In this document: in pieces, positions 10,500-22,049 of the stretch | Layout: each line of letters begins with the position of its first letter | Numbering within the stretch: position 1 is the stretch's first letter | NCBI GenBank assembly: GCA_944474755.1 | Contig: OX104112.1 | Coordinates: 50,046,774-50,110,773 of the forward strand | Length of the DNA: 64,000 bases | Direction: 5' to 3' | From: Limnoperna fortunei | Lineage: Eukaryota; Mollusca; Bivalvia; Mytilida; Modiolidae | The notes under the pieces: generated by a model | Seen by the model: only the letters and a program-made list of their open reading frames with translations | The model's database searches: none | What the model was told of the DNA's origin: nothing | Position numbers and translations under genes: made by a program

Positions 10500-12010
10500 A
10501 ACATTGTTGTTGTATTACAATATATTGCGAAGTGAAGCACTTTGCTGTAGCTGAAGAGATAATATTAGAAAACGCTATGATAACCACGCAAACACGAACG
10601 ATACAGCTAGCTGTGTACAAAATGAAAACACAAACATTTGCTTAAAAGTGATGTTAATAATAATCTTTTTTTAGATATATTGTGGTTAGCAGTAAAGATT
10701 GTACAGGACCTATAAAAAAATCACCTTTTCATTTGAGCAAACTATTAAGGATTATGCTAACAAAGTAAACAGTCTGACCAAGTTGAAATATGGAAATTTA
10801 CATGCGGAATTATTAAACCCAAATAATATAAACATTCGTTTAAATTAACAATTATTATTTTGCATTACAACGGCAAGCTTGCAAACTGGAGTTTTTCTTG
10901 TTTTCAACCACCAAAGGATCAACAAAACTACACTAAATATCCAACGATGAAATATCTATTGAAAAAAAAGAAAAGAACACCTTACCTGAATCGAGTTTGT
11001 TCTCTGTAACAAACGATACTAGGCCTGCATTAACAACATATGCCATTATCATCAGAACATCGGGTACACAGAAATATTTGGTGTGTCAAATTATCAACAA
11101 TCTATCTTTAAACTTTAAATTCAGAAACTGCAGATAATTTTGTTAAGAATCAAAAGCACCTACAAAACTAACTAGTTTCAAACAATACTAGATAGCATTG
11201 ATAAAAGAACAACATTTTACTACAATATGAGACTTAATCATTTTCATTAAGTCAGCCTCCAACATTAATTTGCTAGTAAAAACAAAACAATAAATGAAGC
11301 CATTTTAAAAATAATGTTAAGAAATACATTTCAATATGTTGCATTTTGCATTCGTGAAACAGAAGTAGAATAATACGCATTATTATATAGATAAAGATGA
11401 AATATCGAGTTTTCCGAGTGACAGAAATCACGGTTAATCACATGTGAAAATTATCTTTTATTTTAACTCTCGGGTTTTTCCCGCCAAAATTGCAGTTGGT
11501 TTTGTACTATACAGATATTCATCCGCCATTCATAAAATTTAGGATTAAGCATTAAAATTTTACGAAAACAATTTTGATCTATATAATAAATAGGATAATC
11601 AATTGGGCATCGTGAATATCCAAAAAAAGTAGAATGATAGGCTATCATTTAAAAAATGCAACTGACATCACATATGTTTATTCAATAGCAGAACTGCACG
11701 TCCTACTATGCTCGTAAATGGTCAAATTGTGAATAGCCCTTTTCATCTTAACCCTGACTATCTTAATTATGTTCTGCGAATATTATATTTAAATTTGAAT
11801 TGTTGACACATCTTATCGGCCTATAAATATTACAAAACGATTTTATCTTGTACAATTTTCTTTGAAGGAGAAAACATTAAACGACAAAGACTTGAAAACC
11901 GAAAGGTTAATGTCGCAGGAAGACTTGGGCATTTTAATGATGTTTCAAGTACAAAGTAACATAATGGTAATATCATTCAGCAATTTATCATTATCCCCCG
12001 TTCGTCGTAT
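10500..12010. other. Intergenic, no gene seen
   Basis: AT-rich, no recognisable coding exon or repeat family member in either strand that I can support. Confidence 0.5.
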
Positions 12011-12019
12011 CATGGAAAG

Positions 12020-12607
12020 TAGCTACAATAATGTAGCTCCTTTTTATGAACGGAGCTACAAAGAGGTACCATTACTCGTAATGGAACAAAACTACTCTTG
12101 GGATTTATACATATTTTCCGCTATTAAACTGCTATTTTTGTTTAATTTATATTTTGTCATTTCTCCGCCGTTCAGTTGACATTCTACAATGTCTAATTAA
12201 AAAATTTTAACACTTTTTCGTAATCATGGCATTGTTGACAAAATTAAATTGTTTAGTGTAGAATTGTAGAATCGTATCGGTAAAAATTTGATCGCAGCTA
12301 ATGCAATAAAGCCGGAAAAAACTTGATCCGGATGAATATTTTACCAAATTGATTCAGAAATTATGCACATCTGGAATTCAAATTTTGACAATAATGCCAT
12401 GGCTACGAATAAATTGTAAAACTAACGAATTAGGTGTTGTAGTAATATCAGACATTAAAAAGTATGTAGCAATTTTGGGAAACAGTTTAATAGCGTATTA
12501 TATGCATAAAACCTCCGGGTGTAAATCACTCCCGGCTTGCTGCATTACGAGTAATGGGACCTCTTTGTAGTTTCGTCCAAAAATAAGGAGCTACATTATT
12601 GTAGCTA
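12020..12607. mobile_element. Mutator-like non-autonomous TIR element
   Basis: Terminal inverted repeats of about 64 bp (12020-12083 and 12543-12607) start TAGCTACAATAATGTAGCTC and end with ATTACTCGTAATG. The element is flanked by a perfect 9-bp direct repeat CATGGAAAG (12011-12019 and 12608-12616). Long TIRs with a 9-bp target duplication are typical of Mutator-like elements (family knowledge). Length is 588 bp, and no transposase is present inside. Confidence 0.78.
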
Positions 12608-12616
12608 CATGGAAAG

Positions 12617-14100
12617 CTCATCACGACCTTTGTGGAAGTTATAATGTTCCGATATACATCAGACGTAAGGATTTCAAACAAGTTTGCCTAAACTTTTGCA
12701 CATCACTCCACCGTTGAAAATTGAGTTAAAATTCAAATAAAAAAATCTAAACCTTATTTGTCAATAAAAACCTATAATATTCCCACATATCATTACGGAA
12801 ATGCTATTAAATATTTTTTAAATATCACAAGTAATAAAGGTGATATTCATTCCCAACTGCTAAAAGATCTGCCACAGTCTTCTATCCAATGTTTGTTAAA
12901 TATTGTTATAATACTAGTATTTGGAAAACAGATGACTAGTAATCTTGTTTTACAAAATAAGTATTTTACCTATTCGAAAACCAGGCAAAGATTCCTTTCG
13001 AACGAAAGGGCTATAGATCTCACAAGAGGAATATGTAAATCCGTGGAAATGATTTTAAACGATTGCCTTGTAAGTTTTCCCACATCTAACTACTTTCTCT
13101 TTAGTGCATGTATACAATGCGAAATCTGACATAGACGAAATATGTAAGATCAATATGGTACACTTTGTTCGCAGTCATGACGATATTTGTTACATGTACA
13201 ATGTGTTGATACTGGTAGATATTGAGATATGAGATGTATTTTCATGTTAAAGCAAAAAAACACTTATATGTTAAAATTTTATTCGTAGACAATGTTTTGC
13301 AGGATGACGACATCTGTACAAAATTCAAAATATGGACACACGCAAACGGTTTATGTACATCTTACCATTGATAATACTTCTTATATTTTAAATACAAATA
13401 TTATTAAAACATTACTTAACAAGTCATCAATAATATTTGCAATTCGTTGCCACTTGTTTGCGAAGAATACATGTATATGGTCCACGTCATCAACGTGATC
13501 AATCAGTCACGCGCTAGGGGCGTGGCTAAAATACTAGGTTACATTACAAAAAATGAGCAACGTTGACCACTTATGAAGTATTTACAAGAAATTAACAAAA
13601 TATATCACGGTTGAAACTGAAAATAAATTGTGAATTTGAGTTTCGAAATGCCAAACAGTACATGAAATCAGCAGTACTTTATGGGAATAAACTTGGCAAA
13701 GTGTTGCATAAATGACACATTATTAAGCATTTATAAGGAAATAAAGCTTTCTTATTGCAATTATTTGGCACATTAAGTACCAACTTTCTTACTACAAAAT
13801 TGACTCTACAACAAGCGTGATGACTTCAACTTTCCAATTGTCAACTTCCCGTTCATCGATAACAATATTTTAGCAGCACCGGTGTATGGTGTGCACATTT
13901 CACAACATATACGTTGTGCTAGCTCCTGCCATCGGTATTTATATTATATACACCTGTAACTGCTGTTGACTAATAAGCTATTCAAACAAGAATTGTTGTA
14001 CCTAGGTTATAACTTCAGATGTTATATGCTCCCCCATGACTTAATTGACCGTTATGGGAAATCCATCTCTCAAATACGAGCGAACATTTCCGCTCAGTCA
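12617..14100. other. Intergenic, no convincing gene
   Basis: An open frame at 12758-13129 (123 codons from its first ATG) and another at 13292-13498 occur here. Neither shows a known domain, splice support or codon bias unlike its surroundings. Confidence 0.45.
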
Positions 14101-14119
14101 TAAATTTTCTAACACATGA

Positions 14120-14690
14120 CTGAGTAACTCGACGGGGAGAAAAGCACTGCTTACTCTTCCGAAGCACCCGAGTGTATCCATGATTTTTGTTGGATTTGGG
14201 TTACTCACTTTCTATTTTTGTGTTTTCGGTTTTTGTTTTGTGTTGTATATGTTACTCTAAATCCGGATTTGTAATTGTATTAGACTTTCGGCTCTTGTTG
14301 TTCTGTCGGTTTTCTTCCTATTTTTCTTAGGTAACGTCAACTTATAGCTGCAGGAATATATTTGCATGTTACTGTCGCCATATAATAAATAGTCTTTCCA
14401 ATTCCAGGATTTGACTTTTAACTATACCATGACAATGACTACCTTGACGGGTGTCTAATTGGAGGCAAGTACTGCTTTCTCCTCCGGAGCACCTGAGTGC
14501 ACCCATGATTTTTATTCGGCTAGAACATTTTTGTTTATAATGTGTTTTCGCTTTTGTTTTGTGTATATCTTTGTCTTAATCCGGATTTCTAATTGTACCT
14601 TCGGTCAGTTTCCTTGCCCTTTTTCAATGGTAACGTCAACTTAGAGCTGTAAGAGTATATTTGTATGTTACTGTCGCCATATAATACAAC
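14120..14690 (+). repeat. Two tandem copies of the ACTGCTTACTC dispersed repeat
   Basis: Copies at about 14120-14400 and 14430-14690 share GAGTG.A.CCATGATTTTT, TAATCCGGATTT and GGTAACGTCAACTTA followed by ATGTTACTGTCGCCATATAAT. They are diverged relatives of the copy at 340-560. Confidence 0.6.
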
Positions 14691-15239
14691 TATAAGATTG
14701 AAGTCCTCTTAAATGACTTTTTCTCTGGATTATTTTAGATATAGTGTTATTTTCAATGCAAAAGTAATAATTGATACATGTAAGAGGAAATTAAAATATG
14801 GCATATATATATAGATAATAGTGTCGTTTGTAGTTTATTAAACGTATTTATATTATATCTTCACAGCTACACAGTTTGTCATTTAACTACGAAATGCTGC
14901 AAATGTTACTTCATTGTATACCTTGATAGATATGTTTGATATCAGAGGCTGACACCTGAGTGCCTTGAAAGCCACGATTGACACCTCTCGAATACCCGTT
15001 ACACAGCACCTGTTTCAGGCTTGTGTTTTATGCAGCTGTCGACTGATAACAGAAACGATAAACTCGAGATCAAATCTTATTTTATGGTATTTTAAAATCG
15101 CGTTCGGTCAGGTTCACCCCATATACAAAACCAACAAAGATTTTTTAGACCAAGGACTAAATGTAAACAAATCTTCGGTCTGGCTATAATTAAAGGAATC
15201 ATTTATATTATTTCAAGTTCAAGTAATTAAAAAAATACA

Positions 15240-16010
15240 TTAAACAACACGTTGAATCGTTAAACAATGTTTGCTATTTAAACTGATATTAAGGAAACAT
15301 GACTGAACTTTTTTATAATGAAATGAAGCTTCTTTTTCAATATTTCGAACCAATTTAGAAAACTTAAACACAATTGCAGTCTGATTATATAAAATGTCAT
15401 AGCATTTTCAGATAATAGAGATAAATCACACTGACTAGCAAATGTTTTGCAATGCTGATCAATTTCTTATTTTAATTACATCATCTTACTATCGTTGTTC
15501 AGTCTTAATCACTTTTAATGTATAACTAACATTCTTTTAATAATAGCCACACGTCATTTATGATTTATTTAGCACAATATTTCAGTTCATTTACTGCAAA
15601 GTCAAATGAACAGATAATGAATCCCTGTGTATAATGTCACGCTGCAGATTGGGAGAAAGGATTAACAGCAATTTCCTTAAAGTTTAGGCTCTACGGTGAT
15701 TTCCCAAAGGGATAAATATCATAATCAACAGAATGATGATGTAACATCTATACATCTTTTATAGAAGGAACACGAACACATTGTGTAATGCTTGTGTAGG
15801 TTTCATTATTCTTTCATAGTTCTATCTACATATATATCATTTTAATAATTATAATTTTCTTTTTAAACAAGTCATTGAATGCACGAATATTTGTGCGTTG
15901 TTTCTCGAAACAAATTTTTTCTTGATATTACTATTTAATGTAACGACTAAGTTTTTAATAAAATCTCAGATGCCACTGCTTAAAATGTTCAATGTTTTGT
16001 GTTCGTCTTC
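15240..16010. repeat. Upstream duplicated block, copy C (partial)
   Basis: Contains the GTCTGATTATATAAAATGTC / TTTTGCAATGCTGATCAATTTC stretch and, later, TTAATGTAACGACTAAGTTTTTAATAAA.TCTCAGATGCCAC, matching copies B and D. The middle is shortened, and no gene follows. Confidence 0.5.
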
Positions 16011-17250
16011 AACCAAAACCTATTAATCATATAAAAAGTTAGATACCGGGGATACATTAATAATATATTCACGAGTTAAAACAGTTCAAAAAAAAATATT
16101 AGAAAGTGTAACAATACGGTAACATGAGACATATGTACCGAGGAAAGTAATACGGATGTATCTAAGATAAACTAGATTAAGTAGTTCAGCAACACATGCA
16201 ATAATAACGTTTTTCAACAGAGTAGATTTCGTTCACATAATAAGAATTTTATGAAGTATTACATAGTACATATATTATAACGAAATATTCCCAAGATATT
16301 TCGGGTTGCGTCCCATCCACAAACTTTTGACAGATTTCACTGTGTTTCGTTTCCAAGGTTCAACCCACAAAGCAAATGTGCGTTTTCCTGTGTCTCATAC
16401 AAAAACGATCTCTCTCTGCAGTTTCCAAATCATAATACCAAACGTATTGCAGTGTGTGTAATCCCACAGTTGAACGTATGATGAAGTGTTGTATAGTTCT
16501 TTAATTCTATGCAAATTTGGTAATATAAATGCTGAACAATACACTTTAATTTGTTACCAATAATCGCCCGTCATTTCCCTGACGATTCGTATATGCTTCA
16601 GTACAGCAACACTTTTGTGAATAGAGCCCCTGTTATGGAAATAGTAAAGAATGAAATCTATATACATGGAGCGTGTTGGCCGGCCTAATTAACATATAAA
16701 ACATTATAGCAAGTTGTTGGTTTATAAAAAAACTGTTGATATTCATGCTGTAAATATTTCAACCCCCAATCAGCTGTTCGATGAGATTTTAGGAATATTG
16801 CAGAATTTCTATTGAAATACATCCAGAACTTGTAAACACTCTTGTCGGGGCGAATTCTAGCATGTATTCTGTCGCAGGGACAGCTCATATAGTATTAAAG
16901 ATATGTGTCTTTTATTACTTTACCGAAGACGTGCGCTATTTCTCACGAATACATTTGGCACCATGTTGTTGCTTTAAAAGGCTATGGCAGTGGGAATAGG
17001 AGATACCCACGTCATACATTATGTTACTGTTATCCATAGTGTACTTGTTCCCCCGTATGTTATTTACAATCCACAACTAATACGGTAAGGTATTCCTTTG
17101 ATAGGGCTCTTCTATTAAGCAGTAAGTCATTTAAACATGGATTTTTTGTGCCTATGTTAATATTGTAATAAGTTATATAGGCGTCTTAACGACTGTTGAT
17201 CGTTATGGATTATCTCTGACCCACAGAAAGGTTTCAGTATTCCTTATTTG
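16010..17250. other. Intergenic, no gene seen
   Basis: No supported coding exon or structural RNA. A 67-codon minus-strand frame at 16685-16888 has no recognisable features. Confidence 0.5.
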
Positions 17251-17459
17251 ACTGAGAAATACGACGGTTGTCTAACTAGTTGCAGGCAATTTCAATGCAA
17301 ATGTGTGCATACATGAATTTTATTAGGTTCAGGTTACTCCTTTTGGTTTTTAATGTAGCTCGTTGTTGTCTAAATATGGATGATTTTTTTTACTGTTCTG
17401 TGGTGTGGGATTCTTGTTGACCGCTCGGTTCAAACATTTTACTTAATAATATCAGTTGA

Positions 17460-19230
17460 ACACTTAAACATCAAACAACACGTTTAATTGTTGAAAACGC
17501 TGTTATAAAGACTTCGATCTTATTGAACTATAAATGCACTTTACAAAAGCACCTATTGAAGCTTCCTCTCGAATGTTTATAACTGAATTACATTTTTAAT
17601 ATGGCAGTTTTGTACAATGACAACTGATTATGTAGAATGTCACTGCATTTTTAGATTAATCATTTTTGGTTTAATCCTGTACTGACTTAGAAATATTTTG
17701 CAACGTCGATCAATTTCCTATTTGAAAGGAGTCATCTATTTTCTTGCATCTGAATGTACTTTAAATGTGTACGAAGTAACAGTCTTTACATAATATCTAA
17801 ATTTGTTTATGATCTTTAAGAAGCATTTTGAGATTTATTAGTATCAAGTAATATTTAAGCCACTTTCGCAAGAAATTGCAAACAATAACTCAACAGGAAG
17901 ATACTTCATGATGAATTGCCTTATTAAGTGGTTTTATACTTTTCCGACACGGACTTAAAATAAGACAGTGACTAGGTCAATAAAGTTGACATACACGCAA
18001 CCTTGCAAATAGCCTCCAATGCTTGTTGACGGATCTTGAACTGCCTAAGAGTGTTACAATAAACATGAAAAGTGTTGCAATCAAAATGAAGATTCCTCTA
18101 AATTACATTTAAGAGACAAATACTATGACATTGGTTGTGTATTATACATCCCACAAAATCATGACTGAAAATCTCTAGCCTTTTGGAAAGTTTTTAATCG
18201 AAAAATTATAGATCAGGGTATTTCCTCGGCTGGAACCAATATAAATATTACGAATTTTATTGGCATTCGTTCCGATGGAGCATAAGTTGATACTTCAAGA
18301 TGATTTGATGATTTAAAAGTGTGCCAAACGGTTTGTTCAATTTCAGTAGCAACACATTTTGTCTTGATTAATTTGTTTATCGTGTTGATACAAAGATGAC
18401 TAAAATTATTGTTCACATATCCTAAATGGTGTTATGTTTCATGAGTGTATTGTATAATACTCCAATATTTAATGATTCCTATAATGTTTGTAGTTAACCA
18501 GTATTATTTGATTAAAAAAGAATAAAATATAGCAATATTATACATTTCTTAATCTGAATACTAGGAAGGTTTTTACGGCTCAACCCTCAGAGCTGCTCAT
18601 TACGTCAATTTTAAAGAAGGCAATCTCGTATTTGGAGTTGTTAGGTATAATATGGATTGTTTCACGCGTCCCATAGTGAGATATGTGTTGATCAAAACCA
18701 AACTCCTTCCACTACCCATTTGAAACTTTAAAAAGTAGGCAAATGGTAGCACTTCTAAGTGCAAATTCTGCGTTTCAACTAAACATTTTATCTTTTGTAA
18801 AGTAGTAGTAACATTTTGTGTTCTTTAGTCCAAATGATATCTTGGATTGTTTTTGTTAACTAATCCTTGTCCGAAATATAGCTAAAATATTGATAATTGG
18901 ACATTAAGCAACCAGTCAATCATTCATATCGTAAGCAACATGGTGATGATGTCAAATCTATGTATACTTAATATAAGGCGGCCAATAAAATCGCATAACG
19001 TTTGTGGAGGTGTTACCTTTTCTTGCAACACAATATCGTCCTTGAGAGACAAATCTGTTACATGAAAGATTTCTAATAGTACAAAAGATAATTGCAAAAA
19101 TACTTGTGCATTGATTCCAGTGACATAACAATAATTTCTATTTTTTGTTATAATTTAATGTAGCGACTGAGTTCTTAATAAGCTTTTCAGATGTCACCAC
19201 TTTATAATTGTTCTTGTTTTGTATTTCGAA
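17460..19230. repeat. Upstream duplicated block, copy D (in front of gene 2)
   Basis: Runs from the ATTATGTAGAATGTCACTGCAT stretch (17617) through CACAAAATCATGACTG (18154) to the AATGTAGCGACTGAGTTCTTAATAAGC / CAGATGTCACCACTT end (about 19200). It lies in the same order and at a similar distance to gene 2 as copy B does to gene 1. Confidence 0.55.
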
Positions 19231-20320
19231 ACTATATCAAAGAAAACATATGTTCGTTCGTATGCACATAATTACAGTTGTCATCTCAAGAAAGGTTTTA
19301 ATGTATTAAAAACAAGGTACTTGTAAAATTAAACAAGACCCAGAACCAAGTGCACTGTCTAACTGGGTAAGAAAAATGAGGTCTTTGGTACTCCGTCACA
19401 TTACGAATTTTCGACATTAAATTAATCATCGACCTAAATCCATTTTTAAAGACAAGGATGCTATGAGATGCTTAACTTTCCTTCATGCCAAATATGGTGT
19501 TGTCCCTGCAGACAAGCCCTTCATGAATATTCATTAAGACAAAGAGTATGAACAGTAACCTTACGTGTATTGGATTCTTAAATTTTATGAAAACCCTTAC
19601 ATCCGGTTAATATACATTCTCTATAAAAAAAGGTGCCAATACGGTTGACTAAGATATTATGGTGATTTTTTTTTTCAATTCTAAAGACAATTTAAAATCA
19701 AGATTCATATCTAAAATTTCATTTGTTAGAACCTTTTATTTGTTAAGTTTTATGACCTTACCTAACTCAAATCCTGTCTTAAAGAAATCATGCATAAAAC
19801 CTTTGCTTCATCATAAGTGTATACATAGGTAGTTTTAAGATTACAATAATTCGTATTTTCTAATAAAGAACACAATGCAAATTATGCTACAGAGAGGAGT
19901 AGGTTTCTAATATGATAGCTTTTCTTATCGACAGCATATTTTGTAACATTTGCATGATGTGGTTTTCATTAGATAATCAGAATTCCAATTAATACAAACT
20001 GAGCCCCAACTCTTTTCCACCTTGTTCCTGTATTTCTATGAAACTTAATTTTCTCAATGTCTTATTCAAGACAAACGATAGCAGAAGCTAGATCCTTAAA
20101 TTCACGTATAGATATAAATGTGATATATATTTTGAGATTTTCCCCAAAAATGGCAAATGGGTGATCCATCCCATTAAAATATAGTTTGCCTATTGTTATG
20201 AGAGAATGTTAAAACAATTCAAATTGTTTCAGTAATTTACTTAACGTTACAAAAACATGTAGCTTTTGTGTAGAAAGTACATACAGATAAATTATATACT
20301 ATATATTTCTGTAAACATAT
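19230..20320. other. Gene 2 distal upstream region
   Basis: No gene seen. The sequence is AT-rich and unassigned. Confidence 0.45.
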
Positions 20321-20582
20321 ACCTGTTAACTCGTTGGCTTTGAAAGATTATCTAACGAATAAAATAATAAATCAACAATAAACCAAATTAAGTAACATGT
20401 GGCAAGATTTTAACCATTTAATTGTCATTCTTAGTTGAAGAATAAAAAATAACGTTCTATTGATGCGTTTGGATGAAATCTTACACTATAGATATGAAAA
20501 ATGATTAGTTTCTTCCATGCAGAAATTTCTAAAAGAAAATAGTTTGCAAAACGAAGACTTATACAATAGTCAATTTCAAAAC

Positions 20583-20663
20583 GATCCGCCCATTACATAT
20601 ATAAATAATAATTTAATGAGAAATGTCTTGGTAAGTCGTGTTCCTTCCTTCATCCAGGTAGGT
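20583..20663 (+). promoter_or_regulatory. Gene 2 probable core promoter and non-coding first exon
   Basis: Motif GATCCGCCCATTACAT at 20583 is followed by TATATAAAT near 20598. About 60 nt later comes CATCCAG/GTAGGTGTATT (cut after 20657). The arrangement matches the gene 1 upstream region, which argues for a real promoter and a short untranslated exon near 20625-20657 joined to coding exon 1 about 1.3 kb downstream. Confidence 0.5.
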
Positions 20664-20708
20664 GTATTTTAAAAATATGTCCATAACAACGTAAAATAAA
20701 AATTTATT

Positions 20709-21042
20709 CTGAAACATAGCTGATGGTATTGGTAATATTAAACACGATAACAAATTTCTATTTGGTGAAATTTCTGCAAGTATCAATATTTTTGTTGTTT
20801 TACTAGTTTTTAATGAATATGATGTAATTAGTAAAATGATAATATCAATGCAAGAAAACTTGCAGCTACAATACTCTGAAACATAGCTGATGTTATTGGT
20901 AATATTAAACACGATAACAAACTTCTATTTGGTGAAATTTCTGCAAGTATCAATACTTTTGTTGTTCTACTAGTTTTTAATGAATATGATGTAATTAGTA
21001 AAATGATAATATCAATGCAAGAATACTTGCAGCTACAATACG
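20709..21042. repeat. 167-bp tandem duplication in the gene 2 5' UTR intron
   Basis: Two adjacent near-identical copies, 20709-20875 and 20876-21042, both starting CTGAAACATAGCTGATG and ending near GCAGCTACAATAC. They differ at a handful of sites. They lie between the predicted non-coding exon and coding exon 1. Minus-strand open frames across them are duplicates of each other and not genes. Confidence 0.85.
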
Positions 21043-21585
21043 CCATTTTCAATATATAATTGCTCTCGTTAAAGTAGGTGGAAATGTTGATCACGTGATT
21101 TGATGAAAAAATTAAGGACATTTTTTTAGGAAAATCGGCAACATTTGAAACGAATTGGGACGGCTTAAGAAAGACCATGCAAAACGAAACTATGCTGTGT
21201 TGTGCCGGGGTGCAAAACTCACACTCCCCATAAATTTATAGAAGGGATCTAGTTTTATGCTGTTTACTTCCGCTAACACGATGTTACAATACGGTGCGTT
21301 GAGGAAAGTGGCCTAAATGAAATCATATGAGACAATAAATCACGTTTTATGATACATCCAACTACCTATTTTTAAAACGGTGTATTCAATCACTTTTTTG
21401 ACAACTGCATACACAGCGCATTTATCCGATCTAAAATGCTCAAAATCTTGACACCAGAAAATAATTTATTATGTATATTGGCTACGTTTAAAAAAATGTT
21501 TGTGGTTATTCTCAATGAAAGTATGTCTTCTTCTTATTCAAAAATACAAAGTCACGGAGTTTTAAAGTCGTCCAATTGTGAAACA

Positions 21586-21587
<2 letters not shown>

Positions 21588-21671
<84 letters not shown>
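21588..21671. repeat. (TTA)n microsatellite
   Basis: About 27-28 uninterrupted TTA triplets about 300 bp upstream of the gene 2 ATG, in the predicted 5' UTR intron. They create artefactual poly-Tyr and poly-Asn frames. Confidence 0.97.
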
Positions 21672-21672
<1 letters not shown>

Positions 21673-21970
21673 AGTAAAAAGACAAATACTCTAAAATTAT
21701 AATTAAAACATAATAATATGTGTGGTCTTTAATGTTTATATAATAATATAATATACACAAATATTCATGAAAGACATGTTTTTTAAATCACAAATAAAGT
21801 GTAATTTAGTAGATCTTTTTGTACTAACTGATGATAAGGTTGAAATGGATTAGTGTAAACATAGATCTACATTTGAATGTGTAGCAGAAAAATTGCAAAA
21901 TAAAAAGTATTTGTTCTTTAAAGGGAAAAAGAACGATATCTATTGCATTGTACTACAGAGATTCTACACA

Positions 21971-22049
21971 ATGCATACCACTGTTTGCTTGTTTGCACTA
22001 TTTATTTTGCTGACTGCTTCAATTACCCAAGCGCAAAATGCTTGTCAAG
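21971..22049 (+). CDS. Gene 2 coding exon 1: signal peptide
   Basis: ATG at 21971; 79 nt, the same length and phase as gene 1 exon 1. It encodes M-H-T, a hydrophobic core, T-Q-A and then Q-N-A-C-Q before donor GTTAGT. A CAG that could be the acceptor of a 5' UTR exon ends at 21958. Confidence 0.84.

Noticed and set aside
12758..13129. 123-codon open frame
   Set aside because: Longest unexplained frame in the region, but no recognisable domain, signal peptide or splice context, and it lies in AT-rich DNA where such frames occur by chance.
20613..21178. Two similar minus-strand frames next to gene 2
   Set aside because: They cover the 167-bp tandem duplication in the predicted 5' UTR intron.
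21436..21760. Poly-Tyr and poly-Asn proteins
   Set aside because: Both are readings of the (TTA)n microsatellite.
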